Source: Synaphobranchus kaupii
Taxonomy: Eukaryota; Chordata; Actinopteri; Anguilliformes; Synaphobranchidae
Length of the DNA stretch: 64,000 bases
Reading direction: 5' to 3'
Assembly (NCBI GenBank): GCA_029718625.1
Contig: CM056385.1
Coordinates: forward strand, 20,251,522-20,315,521
This document shows positions 27,650 to 40,500 of the stretch, in pieces. A model generated the notes under the pieces. The model was not told the origin of the DNA. It searched no databases and saw only the letters and a program-made list of their open reading frames with translations. Positions within the stretch are counted from its first letter, which is position 1, and each line of letters begins with the position of its first letter. A program made the translations under genes and the position numbers.

Positions 27650-27900
27650 AATACATTTAAAATGGATAATTAATTGGACAAACTGAAATAGTCATATTTA
27701 ATATTTGGTTGCATATCCTTTTCATGCCATGACTTCCTGATATCTGTGACCCAACAACATCAAAATACTCGATACCTTATTTTCAGGTACTCTTACAAGC
27801 GATACTATAAGGGTAAAAATGGTAAAGTCTGCGCTTTAACGTCATAGTCACTGTTCCAATTCGAATCCAATGTGCTGGAGTACAGGGCCAAAACAACAGA
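27650..27900 (+). mobile_element. Fragment of the palindromic MITE family
   Basis: One partial arm: 'atatttggttgcatatcc', 'catgacttcctgatatctgtg', 'cttacaagcgatactataa', then the outer-shell words 'aaagtctgcgctttaac' and 'gtgctggagtacag' also seen near 7205-7265. The central core is deleted, so it joins outer and inner parts that are ~200 bp apart in the full copy at 6374-7312. Confidence 0.7.
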
Positions 27901-27924
27901 AAAATGTCACTTTTGGAGTGCAAT

Positions 27925-28925
27925 GTATATAGCGCCATACTGTACTGTGCACGGCAGTGTCGTATACTGCTTAAGGCAGGGGTTCCCAAACCGGTCCTGG
28001 GGGACCCCTGTGTATGCTGGTTTTCGTTGCAACCACAGTTGCAATCCCAGAATTTTAACAAGCTGTTAATTTTTCTTAATTAGGTGTTTTTCATGTTTGG
28101 AGGAATTATTCGCCCTCTTAAGACTCATTATGTCAGAAATAGCTATGCATGCCATGTAGAACAAACTCCCCATGTTCACGCTGTGCTTATTGTGCTATAT
28201 TGCAACAATTACATAAAAAGAGGTTACAAAATAATGTATTTTCACTCAAATTAAAGAGTGAAGTGAATCAATAGGCTCCTAATTAGGTTGTTGAACACGT
28301 GTTTAACTCAATTTTTTCTTTAAGCTTATTAACACAATGCAGGTTTGGCTTGTTATCATTTGCTTTGTGTTTGAATTCTTCATTATCTACCAAATGGTTA
28401 GTTTTAGTGGCCATGTGTCCACACTTTCACCAATTAGGAGCCTATTGATTCAAATCAGTCTTTAAATGGATCTGTTAAATAATTTTCTTATCTTTTTTAA
28501 ATAATATAGCACAATAAGCACAATGTGAACATGGGGAGTTTGTTCTACATGGCATGCATAGCTATTTCTGATATAATGTGGCTTAAGAGGGTGAATAATT
28601 CCTCCAAACATGAAAAGCACCTAATTAAGAAAGATTAACAGCTTGTTAAAATTCTGGGATTGCAATTGTGGTTGCAACGAAAACCAGCATACACAGGGGT
28701 CCCCCAGAACCGGTTTGGGAACCCCTGGCTTAAGGAACTGGCCTTGTCACCGAAAGTTTCAATTCCCAGGTAGGATACTGCCATTGTACCCTTGAGCAAG
28801 GCACTTAACCTGAATGGCTACATTATATATCCAGCTGTATAAACGGATACTTTGTTTAAAAAATGCAAAAGCTGTGTAAGGTGCTTTGGATAAGAGCGTC
28901 TACTAAATTCCCGTAATGTAAGTGA
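27925..28925 (+). repeat. tRNA-derived SINE interrupted by a hAT MITE
   Basis: The 5' part (about 27945-27976) continues after 28728 with 'aactggccttgtcacc', a B-box-like 'gtttcaattccca', the 'ccttgagcaaggcacttaacctg' block and the end 'taagagcgtctactaaattc'. An undisturbed relative is at 50553-50795. The interruption is the element at 27977-28727. Confidence 0.8.
27977..28727. mobile_element. Palindromic hAT-type MITE with perfect 8-bp target duplication
   Basis: Ends are CAGGGGTTCCCAAACCGGT and its complement. The direct repeat GCTTAAGG stands immediately on both sides (27969-27976 and 28728-28735), the 8-bp duplication expected of hAT insertion. Arms of ~230 bp or more are nearly identical in inverse orientation ('gttgcaatcccagaattttaacaag'). 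No ORF, hence non-autonomous. Target site within a SINE. Confidence 0.93.
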
Positions 28926-31284
28926 GCCCGCTGATACCACTCACGCCATTAGCACCAGAAGTTTGACACACTACGGTTTCTCACAGAAACTACAATGACC
29001 ATAGACTCTCACTCCTAACACACTGTACCCTTTGACCTCTTGTTAATGCACACAATTCAGATACCACTTAATAAATGCCCTAGGCTTTCGACTGAGATAT
29101 GGTGCAGCTTTTTAAAATATAAAGCTCTACGTATAGTACCGCATGTTTTGATTAGGCCACTATCATAAGTTTGAAATTTAGATTTATGAATATATATCAA
29201 ACTTCATAACTGTCAAACCATTCAGGATTTGTAAGATAAACCACGTTCTTAAAAGTTATTGGATTGGATTGTCCAATGACCATCCACAAGAAAATGAATA
29301 TCTGTATGGAGCTAATTCCATAGATGCAGCACGCCAAATTTAATGTGAATCGTACATTTTTTATGTGTTTTTCAGAAAATTCTAAAGGGCAGAGAAAATA
29401 AATACAGCAGAAGCTGTGTTCCAATACAGCAGACAGCAGATATGTAGCAAATTTTGTACCTCTTGATCATGTTCCCGTTTTAGCGACACCAGCTGCACTA
29501 TATTTAAACTGGGGCAACAGTTCAGACATCCAAACTGACCTACCCAGGTGGTAAGCCTCTGGTGTAACAGCTAATAGAAATTTAGAGGTCAAAATCAAGA
29601 AAAAAAACTGGAATCCTAGCAAAACAATAAGGTTCCAGCACCTGTGATGCTTGGACCCTAAAAAATTCTTAGAATATCTCCTCCCAAATTGTAATTAAGT
29701 AATTTGAGCCTGTGTTTCTTCATCCATACATCCTGGACCAAGTTACTTGATTATAATTAGGGAAGTGATATTCTGAGAGAAGTGCAGGTTACTTTTCAAG
29801 TACTTTTGCAAGTCTTCACATGCAAACCAATCCGATTTGAATACTTTTTTGTGTCAACATCTTGAACGTTAATAGCGTTCATGTACTGTAGATACAATTT
29901 AAAGATCTGAGGTCAATAGCTTATGGCAAATGAGAAAAAAAAAATATTCAAAACTCACAAGACAAGTAGTTTTTTGTGAATGCAGTATGTGCATTCAGTA
30001 AGTGAAGCTTAGTTGCACAATAACATCATGCTATCAACCATTAAAATGGATGTGTTAAGTCTTCTAAAAGGTTGCATCTGCAACATCACATGGTCCATCC
30101 ACTTTCAGCATGCGGCAGTCAATATATTTCTAGTCTTGAGTGTGATACAGGTACTGTATGTACATTTAAGGTACCGATGCCAATCTCCCGTATGATAAAG
30201 GAGCAGGCTCTGTAAATGCTAGTTTCTCAAACCTTAATCAAATGAATGCTTGCAGCAGGGGGAATGCGTGTCATTTGAAACAGGGATACATGTAGACCAT
30301 AACCTAGTCAAATAAATACATGCCAAGCTGACATTTGTTTTCTGTAGGACTTCCTGCTGTTGCTGTCAATCCCGTTCCAACACAGCAACAATAACAGGTT
30401 TGTGTTTGCTGAGGGAGGTTTCACCAGTTTCTGAGCTCGTCTAACTCAAAGCAACAGGTAAATACTTACACTGATTTTGTGTGGGGGTCCTCTTTGAAAA
30501 ATCTGTTCCTCCAACCAAAATCCGATTACGTAATAGTCCCACCCAAATCCAATAAGGACAGCACAAAGGTTGTCCTTCATCTCCTTAGAGGCTTTCTCAT
30601 GCAACTTGTGGAGCTGGATTCCTACAAAGTTTCATGCATTGCACAGCTCAAAAATAGAGCAAGTTTAAGATACTGTTCTAGTGCAAGCGTTACGGTGAGT
30701 GTCGCATGCATGGTTAGCAAATAGCTGACTAAAACAAAAATAAAATGTGTCTGCAAGAAAGAAGGTTTGGCAAAGACCCAGAGAATGTGCACGGGAGTTA
30801 AAAGTGATTTACTTTTATTGTGTCATGCTTCATTCTTTCTTTTTCACACCAATAACCCTTTTGGAAATAGGGCAGAACTTATATACAACTGTTGGGAATC
30901 TTTTAAAATCATGTTTCAAAGTACATAAACAGCAAAAACAGTCCATTCCACTGCCTGATTTATTGCTAAATTAATGCCAACTAACTACCATGTCATCACA
31001 GCAGCAAGCTGCATTAATAAAATAGTTACATATAGTGAGGCATTTTGTCGATCAAATTCAGAATTCCAAGCTTCTTCTAAACTATAGTGGTGTTTTAAAA
31101 TGTACCACCATTATCCCCTTAAGGAATTACACGGTTATTAATACCTGAATCCATTATGTGAGTAAATATGTATTAATTATTCCCTTTCAGAGACTTGATA
31201 TGGTGCTCCCTTTAACTTTACCGACTCTTGACGTAGAGGAGTCCCTTCCTGAGGGGAAAGCTACGCTTGCTTTGAGGAAAGACA
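28926..31284. other. Last septin8 intron, no gene seen
   Basis: If the distal septin8 exon is used, 25204-34517 is one 9.3-kb intron. In this part I see no exon, no RNA gene and no clear transposon beyond short AT-rich tracts. Confidence 0.5.
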
Positions 31285-31503
31285 GCCAGGTCACGAACAG
31301 GAGAGTATCTAAGGTCACGGAGCACTGGAACAGAGGGGAATGGAGTTGGGAGGAAAAACGGCCAGGTCACGAACAGGAGAGTATCTAAGGTCACGGAGCA
31401 CTGGAACAGAGGGGAATGGAGTTGGGAGGAAAAACGGCCAGGTCACGAACAGGAGAGTATCTAAGGTCACGGAGCACTGGAACAGAGGGGAATGGAGTTG
31501 GCC
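31285..31503. repeat. 76-bp tandem repeat, about 2.9 copies
   Basis: Units begin at 31285, 31361 and 31437 with GCCAGGTCACGAACAGGAGAG and are almost identical. The unit is not a multiple of three, so ORFs crossing it are chance. It lies in the distal septin8 intron. Confidence 0.9.
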
Positions 31504-34500
31504 TCGGCAGAGTGATAAGTGAGCCATGACGTGCCGTTTTCCCTGCGAGCGTAACGCCATTACGCACCGTCTGGCTCTCCCCTACCCAAGAGATCAGCAT
31601 GTCCCGTAAGCCACAGATTTATTAACACGCCGAGACGCACTCTTTCTTCAGATAATTATTTTCCCCTTTTCCTTTATTTCCGTCTTCGCTTGTGTTCTCA
31701 CGGAATTGAATGGGACCCAGCCCGTTCCGCTTAAGCCTGTCCTTCAAACACCCCGCTCTCCACACAAGACAACCCTCTCTACAACCAGGAAACTCCGACA
31801 CAGAGAAAAGCTCTATCGTGCAAAGGCAGTGAAAGCGTTTTACCAATATGCATAACATAGTGCGCCATAGCTGCTATCTACTTTACAGATGATACAGGTC
31901 AGCGGCTTTACGCAATATCATCACCATTTCCCCTTACAATGATGCCAATGAATCCCAAACCTACCTCTCTCCAACCTCCAAAAGTCCCCCAAGTGCTGCT
32001 AATTCAAATAAAAAATGTTATGCAATGCACCATCAACCAGCTAGAGGCTATCATTAGAGACATGCAAATGGCTGAATGTTTTAGTTTTTCTAATTTACTA
32101 AACCATATGTCATACTAAAGACAGAATGCGTGGGTCTAAGGATAGTCCTTAATAGAGAGAAACACACTGAAAAATGAAGGCTAAATTAGCATGGAACCGC
32201 TTGGGGAGGAAAGAGGTGAATTTATTGTCACAGCGAATGGGGAAGACAGGTAAGATGGATCAGATAGATCTGATTTTTTTATTTTTTTTTTATTTTATTT
32301 TTTTTTAAGTGGAGATGCAGTGGAAACACTTGCAAAGTGAGATTGTGACTTTATTTCCAGTGAAGCCTGAATAAAGCACTCCTCCCCTTTCACGGTTAAC
32401 ATTAAAAAACCCCACATATGGATGAAAAGCATTTAATTTAGTGACTGTTCATCACACAAACTACGAGGACTTTTGACACATCTCCAAGTTTCATTATCTG
32501 AAGTATATACAAAGACTCTTACATACAACATTTTGTGATATTGCTTAGTGTATGCTTATTAGGAATGTAGAACAATGTATATCTGTATAAATTCTAAAGG
32601 CACGTAAGATCTTAAAATATACACATACACATCTGGATTAATACAAAAAACAGCACCAGAGAAATTCATATTTTGTTGACTTAAGACTGGACTTATGGTC
32701 TTTTCACTGGCAACTATATATATGCACTTATAAACATACATACAGGTAGCTAATTATTCAGTTGATGTTAATTCTATGTATAAAGTAATTCATGCCTAGA
32801 CTGGCTCAGATTTCAGACATTATTTGATGCTGATAAAGGTGTTCTCTTAACACAGCCCCTCAACGTTACCATGATCACCTGGGTTATCGCTCCAGGAACA
32901 GGTTGTAACAAATGTTAGTACCATGAACCTAAAAATGGAGAACCTTTAGAGTCCATGATTTTGTTCTGACTTACTTTCCCTTATCAGTCATTATGAGCCA
33001 TTGACAAAAGTCTCCCAAGTGTTTAAAATAATGGATAAAAAAAGTTCCACATAATTAACAGCATGATAGAACCTAGAAAAGGGCGTGGCTATTCACTTCC
33101 ACAATCAGCCATTCAGGACCTATAACACATCACTCACACACTCACTCACACACTCACTCACTCACACACTCACACACTCACACACTCACACACTCACACT
33201 CTCACACTCTCACACTCTCACACTCTCTCGCTCACTCACTCCCCCTTAATGTCTTTGGTCGACTTACACAGTGTCATGAAGGAATGTTTAAGGAAAAAAA
33301 AAAAAAAAAAAAAAGCAAATGTTGACGTTGCTATGGTGATGGAAGACAAATCCGTGGTCGGCTTGGTTTGTAGTGCCCAAAAATTAACTGAAAAAAGAAA
33401 TGACAAAACATAGCAAAATAAACAAATTAAAATAAACAATGGTTATAATAAACTGCGAGCATGATTTAAAAAAATGCAACACTACTAAAAACACAAATTT
33501 TTATATTTTGACCAAAACATTACATCAAACTGTGATTCATGCTATGTAACTTTTGAGTGATAAATCTGAGGTGGTTGGGGGGGGGGGGGGTTACGGGGCG
33601 GGCAACATGAGCGAAAAAGACTACTACCTCAGTGCATCCATTTGTGACCCACATTATTATATTTTAATTTTGTGCAAGTTGCAGTTTAACTGACCTTTCA
33701 GTAGAGGGCACTAAAGCTACACATTTCTTCTCAAATTGAAGACTGACTGGTGGTTAAAGGAAAAACCTGAAAATTGAAGAACTGTAATACTTAAATTTTT
33801 TTAAGGCGAGGAAGTAAAAACCTACACCTGTCATTCCTTCCTAACCTTCAGAGAGAGATGCTTTAAAAAAAGGTCATTATCACCGTGGAAACCATGTTTA
33901 TCTTCAGTGAAACATGTACAATGTGCACTTATCTAATGACAGTTGTGGGTGTTTTTTTTTTAGTTACATTCTAATCACCATCAAACTATATTTCTTTAAA
34001 AAGATATCAAAATTTAGAAAGCATCACTAGTATAAACCACAAAATGGATGAACTGAGGTTTAGAAGCCGGCAGAACACAGGAAATGTAGCACATATTATC
34101 CACAAGATGGCGCCTGTTGGCGCTCGTCTCGGGATAGATCTGAATCTGGTACCTTGACAAATAACACTTCTTCCTCTCCCTCTGTTACTGTGTAAAAGAA
34201 TCGCATTGCTGCGTTCCCGCCCCAAGTCAAAAAATCTCCTTCAATTAGTTCCAATAAAACAATAACTAATATACCCCCCCCCCCCCCCCTTCTGCTGTTG
34301 GGTAAAAAACGAGGCCCTTCATGTAATATCATCAATGACCCTATATCACCTGACCAGGACCGCTGGTGATGAGACAGAATGTCCATCACGACCAAGCCCC
34401 GCCCACCCCCATCCTCCTGCACTGTCGCTTCTCAGCAGAAAGAGGGAAAGCAGCAAGTAGAAAGAGCGATAAATAGAAAGAGAAAGGGAGGAGAGGAAAG

Positions 34501-34513
34501 AGGAGAGAAGCGC
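31504..34513. other. Intron/3' flank of septin8, no gene seen
   Basis: No coding exon is apparent. It holds a poly-T/A-rich patch at 32275-32310, a CACT/CACA microsatellite at 33125-33240, a poly-A tract at 33294-33314 and C or G homopolymers. The proximal septin8 3' UTR must begin at 34513 and run left. I could not fix its poly(A) signal. Confidence 0.45.
33125..33240. repeat. CACT/CACA microsatellite
   Basis: Mixed CACT, CACA and CTCT units over about 115 bp on the plus strand. Confidence 0.9.
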
Positions 34514-34522
34514 TTACTTTTT
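34514..34522 (-). promoter_or_regulatory. septin8: septin8 proximal stop overlapping an alternative donor
   Basis: On the minus strand AAGAAAAAGTAAGC can be read as Lys-Lys-Lys-stop up to 34514, or spliced after ...AAGAAAAA at 34518 with donor GTAAGC. Splicing leaves two bases of a split codon, which fit the distal antisense exon at 25203. The stop codon TAA is part of the intron consensus, so one site decides between the short and long C-termini. Confidence 0.75.
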
Positions 34523-37500
34523 CTTGTCCTTGTCCTTCTTGTAGGGCTGTGAGGACTGCAGGGACTGGGCCTGCAGCGTCTCTGCCGCCACCTTCCTCCT
34601 GTTGTAGGCGTTCATCTCCTCCTCCAGGTCCCGCCTCTTCTCCTCCACCTTCCTCTTCTCCTCCTGGTGCATCCTCTTCAGCTGCTCAAACTTGTCGTGA
34701 AGCTGGGGAGAACGACCAATCGGTGAGCAAAAAAAAAAGAAAGCTTCCCAGAGTGCCTCAGTCAGGCAAATGTGCTCAAGCACATGACACAGCCAGTGCT
34801 TTGAATAGCCTAAAAAGTTTCACACTGTATACTCAGTTGCACATTTCCCCTAAAGCAAGAGGTGCCCGGTCATAACCAAGAAGGGCTCGTGTGGGTGCAG
34901 GTTTTTGTTTTATTCCTGCACTATGACACCTGAGTCTACTTATCAAGGTCTTGATTGAAGACTTGGTGATTCTTTAATTAGTTGAATCAGGTGTCTTAGA
35001 GCTGGTCTAAAACAAAATCCTGCACCCTCACCGGCCCTTTTCAAATAAGATTGGACAGCCCTGCCCTAAAGGTTGGTACTGAGCACAGTGAGAAAGCGCA
35101 CCTGTGTAGCTGAACTGCCCGTTAGGAATGTAGCTGACTAGGCAACGTTGGCTCAGGAGACCTGGCAGGTGTGCTATGCCAGTTGGTCATGGATGGACAT
35201 AGTGTGCATCCGTCTGCTCCCATTCTACGCGCACAACCACGTCTCAGCCAAAAAGTGTTTGCATGGTGAGCTCATCAGAAAACAAGAGGGTGTAACTTGG
35301 GGATCATAATTCTGCATGGAAGCAAATGCTGTCTGTCGCACCCTAAAAATTCAGCTGAAACAGGTTTGCTGATCACAGACACTCAACCGGAAACTTGTTT
35401 TATAATTTAAACTACAAAACAAAACTCGCTCCTGCCAACTGTGAAAAACATCATCACCGCCATAGCTGCTTTCAAATATAGAACAGGGAACGCTGCCATA
35501 TTAAACTGTTCCGGTAATCTAGCGGTTTCTCATGTTCACACAACCAAGGACTATGATGGCGTCGACAGCATTGACACGTGACGGTGCCAGTAGGCGAACT
35601 GTTGTCTGAACAACCCTGGCGAAGCATGATTTTTGTCAACTCTGGCTTACCAGCTAGAGAGAAAACTCACGTTGGGCTCAAACTCTTAAAGCTCGAGCAA
35701 GCAAGGGAGCTGCCACAGCGTTTTGGGGGTTCCCCCTTTCTGTAACCCCCCCCCCCCACCCCACCCTACCCCCTCACCTCTCTCTCCTTTTCCTTGAGCT
35801 CCGCCTCAGTTTCCTTCACTTTGTTCACGAACATCTGCCTCATCCCCTCCTCCTTACGGTGAAGATCCCCCAGGAACTCCTTCCTCTTGGCCTCATACGT
35901 CTCCTGTAGGCTGCACATGGTAAAAGAGGAGAAAATTACTCCTCCTCCTCCTCCTCATGTTCAGAACTGCAAAGTAAGTGTCAGCGTTCCTCCTCCAACT
36001 AGCAACAGAGTGATACATATTTACTGCGCTTTAATAAGGCGTATGTTCCATTTACACAACAGTACATCTCCTTCATATATTAGGCTACATCATATAATAC
36101 ATGGAAGAATGGTCCGCATGCACCATTTAAAAGAGGAATCCAGCCCCCAGGGAGAAGTAGACTGTTCCACAGTAATGCTTCCAGGGTGGTGGTAGAGGCG
36201 AGTTTCCCCCTCATCACTGTAAGCGCTTTGAGTATCGAGAAAGGCGCTATATAAATGCAAGGTATTATTATTATTATTAAATTAACACCCACCACCAGCC
36301 AAATGCTGGTAAAAAGTTTCATTGTGGCTGCTAAGATTTTCTACTCGAGCAGCCACTTTGGCAGGTAACCAACCAGGTTGTGGTATATGGTAAAAGGTAA
36401 TGTGGCTGGTAAAATGTTGAAAATGGCTGGTGATGTTTAGAATCTGCAAGCCACTCTGGCCAGCGGGTGAAAAAGCTAATTTCATGGCCTGAATGCTTCT
36501 CTGGGCTGACCTATATTTGAGCAGTAATATCACATGCCGTTCTGCCCACTAATTCAAAGCGCTCGCATCCGCACGCGTTCCCATTTGACTAGGCTCCCGC
36601 TGACCTGAAGGGTTGGCTGTCAGGGTCGGTGTCCTTGAAGCCCATCTCCTCCAGCTTGCAGCGGCGGTATAGCTCGTAGTGACGGGCGTGCGTCTGCTCC
36701 CGCAGGTCCTCCATGTTGACTCGAATTAGCATCTCCCTCAGCTTCACAAAGTCGCAGTGGCTCTCGTTCTCCACTGTCAACAACATAGAGCGGCTCGCGT
36801 CACACGGGCGGCCATCGCTGCTTCCCATTCCTTCAAAGCTAACCGCGCCCGGTCCGCGCCTGCATTCAGAGTGGACCACAACTTCCATTCGCAGTCAACC
36901 GCCATAAAGCGTTTGGTCAAGAAAGTCCACTTTCCCATTTTTGGGCCTTTTCATATCATTTAAATCCCAATAAATGTGAAGTTTATCTCCTGATGACAAT
37001 AGTTTCTGCAACTAAAGAGCAGTTCCAAAAACACGTTTTTCTTTAATGCTCATATGTGGAAATTTTGGCCAAGACATTTTCATGGGAGATTGTTGTTAGA
37101 ATGTGGACCCAGGCTAACCCCTAAGCTCTAGACATATGCGCAACCCCCTCCCCCTCACCCCTCCTCAAATGCTCTAAGGTTACAGACATTCTTACATTTA
37201 AGGATCTGTTCTCCCAACAGGGTAACGGGTGACAGTGAAGTCAGATGCGGTTTATAAACAGAGCCCTTGAGGGATTTCATGCATTCCTACTCTCTCTTCC
37301 CCTTCAGTTTGACCCAAAACTACATCATAAACTACATCACAGTGGGATTGTAGAATAAATGTAAAACATACGAAAATGAGCTTCATTTCTGAATATAGTG
37401 GGCCCAGGACGCCCCTAGGGATGTTTTCTGAGGAAATCAAAGACGGTTGGGTAAGGACCCCTATGTTAATAATGGTCAAGTTTCTTTGGAATGACCCTTA

Positions 37501-40500
37501 AAATTGGTGGAGAGCTGTACACGGGAAACAGCCTCAAAGACTATCTTTAACACTGAGGCTCTCAGCGGCTCATTTTCAGAAGCTCTCTACATGTTTTTTC
37601 TATTTTTTTTATTCCCTTTTCCTGTCCGTAAAGACATTTGTGTTATGGGCTGTGTTATGGGCTGTGTCAAAGGCATGTCAGCTTTGTGTAATGAGAAACA
37701 CATGTTGAGCCGCGCGAGAACCTTGTGGATACCTGTTCAGGCCTTCTTCATAACCCCGCGAGGATGACAAAAACGGGAACGTTAAAAAACGAACAATGTC
37801 TGAGCGAGACTTTAAAACGCGGCTCCCACGAGAAAGCCGCCTGAGAAATGTCAGAGCCATCCGGTCGCTGAAGAGAATGAGACTAAATAAACAACTGAAC
37901 TCTTTACTTAAAAAAAATAAATAAAAAAAAATTGGTCTGCAGAAGTGAGTGGATCTGTCCAATCAGATTTGAGCCTGCTGCTTCTGGCGGGTGAATCAGT
38001 TCTCTCATTGGTCCTCCTCCTGAACCAGGAATTTCATCTCCAAGTCCAGGGACCCTCCTCACACTGGTAAGTGTGATATATCGGTTATAGGGATAGTTTT
38101 TGGGTGCGATGAAGGATATTTTAAATATTTAGAGACGTTTCTGATGACCTGCTGGCGTTACTGGTATGGGGGCAATCAGGGGTTTATGGTCTAAAGCAAG
38201 AAAATAAATTTCAAGTCACTTCAAAGCAGCTTGTACAGCAATATTATGCATCCAGAGGTTGTTTTTATAATACCCCATTATTCTTCAAAAATTATGTTTA
38301 ATATTATTTTTAGTTGGAACTATTTCCTATGGTGCATGCAACCTGAGACCACTGCTCTCAATGAAAGAAGTAGGCCTACCAGCAGATTATATTCAAATTG
38401 TAATGAATTAATAAAATGTATCTGTTTATATGTATAGGCTCTGGAAACATAACATTGCTGTACAACCAGCTGTGGAGTTACCTGAATTTCTTGCTAGACA
38501 CAAGCCCTGAATGCCTTAATAGCCACCATTGCAAAGCCAGCAGGCAGAAATTGGGCTAATCAAAAACGTACACTAAAACTGAGATTATATTTTAAAAACC
38601 CAGAGGGTGAACTAACCATTTCAAGGGACTGGATTGAGTCTGCAAGGTTGTTGGTTTGATTCCCTGATTGGGAACAGGCAAGGTACCCAAATTGGTCCAT
38701 ACAAGTTGCTAAACGTCCAGCTGTGTATGTGGCTAAATATGCCAAAATGTCAGCTCTATAAGTCACTGCAATAGGCAAATAAATGATGCAATATGATGCA
38801 AGACAAAAAAAGATAGATTATATAAGGTCATCTGGCAGGAAACTGGAAATATTTTAATTAGTCCCCTTTAGAGGTTTGGCTTGTTATTTCATTGGAGGTT
38901 CTCACAGTCCCAAGCAAGCTCTCATAAAGAGGGTGCTAGTCACTTCCTGCTTTCATGTGTCAGTCACATCTGGCGGTGAGAATTCGAGGATGGGAACGAA
39001 GGATGCCAGGATGCTGTTTCTGGTGTATTCATGAACTAATGCTTGGAAATGAGAATGCGGCTGTCGTTGTCATGATTACATACATATATGCACGTTCCTA
39101 CTGTCCAGTTGACCTTGACCAAAATTATTTTATTTGAAATTTGAAATTTTATTTGTGAATACAAACTTATCCAAATATTTCCAAAAAATATGAATATAAA
39201 AATAGTATTCAAATAATATTAAAACATTGATGCTAAAATTTGGTTTGTAATAGTCTAATATCTACTTTATAAATATTTAATTGTTTGCATTATTTGTATT
39301 CAAACAGTTTTGAAGTTACTTTCTGGGATCAGTACTATTTTTTTATTTCCAGTTACAATTTCACATACAATTTTATGCATTTCATTTTTTCAAAGAATAT
39401 TTTATACTTCAATATTACTGTATTCCCCTCAAGTCTGCTGTCTGCAACACTAAACCAAGAAAATTGCATGCAAGCCAACATGTATACTGTATTTGTACCT
39501 AAAAGATTTGCAAGACTTTATTTGGTATAATTCCTTAAGAAATGTGAGTGAAAGTGGAAGAAGAATGCAGGCAGGAAATGAAGTAAGACGTCTTTTCTCA
39601 ACGAGGCCATCAGCGACAGCGAAAACATTCAGCATCTGGTATGTAGCAGCTTTCTCTATGAAAGTCCTCCCGCTGTGGCCCAGAATGCAACGTGCTGACC
39701 CCTGCCTATTAGCACCCCTGGGATCGCGTGATGTTAACGTGGGACAGAGAAACGCATTACAGGCGCACAGGGGAGCGGTCGCCAGAAGGGGCCAAGTCCC
39801 GTAGCCTCCTGTCCGTCACACACATCTGGGGGGGGGGGGGGGAGGGGGGGTGGAGGCTCGAGCTCGGAGTGGGCGAGGCAGAAAGCCACCAAAGCTCTTT
39901 GTGTGTTACCTCAGCCCAGCTGACGTCTACGGTCGCCATGACCAGTATGAGCAGCGAATCACAGGTGCAGAAAACGAGGGAATCCAATAACGTATACAAC
40001 ATATGTTACATGTTTGTGTTTTATTCATTGTCGTATTATTTTATTTTTACGTTTTTTTGAGAAATAGTATACATTTTGGGCCGCTAAGCTATGTGAAAGA
40101 TGCCGCATAAACAAAGGTTATTAAAAAAAGGTTATTCCTAAATTGTTTTGTAACTCATCTCTACCCTCACATGATTATGAGTTGTTGACTTGTAGCAGTG
40201 CCACTCTTAACGTTTTTGGAGAGCAGACGTGACATTTTCAGGAAGCAGGGATGAATTGACTGTGACCGCGAACAATGAGCTTGGGTGGGGGTGGGGTGTG
40301 GAAGGTAGGGAGGGGTGAAGCCCCACCCCCTTAACAGCCCTGAAGCGTCAGTCCTGGCGCCGCCATGACGATATGCAGATTTGTGAGGAAGTTACCCTGC
40401 GGTCAGGACGTCCTCCAGACGGGATAACGTGCTCCCATGTGGTGGCTGTTACCATACAACCCAGACAAGGGGCGTCAAATTCAATTCCTTGTGGGCCGTG

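Noticed and set aside
31285..31600. Overlapping ORFs on both strands through the 76-bp repeat, and a CRISPR-like look
   Set aside because: Units are contiguous with no spacers, the unit is not a multiple of three, and the context is vertebrate. It is a plain tandem repeat.
34096..34422. Gly/Leu-rich minus-strand ORF near the septin8 3' end
   Set aside because: It crosses a poly-C tract, lacks splice context and lies beyond the septin8 stop. Likely UTR or intron.
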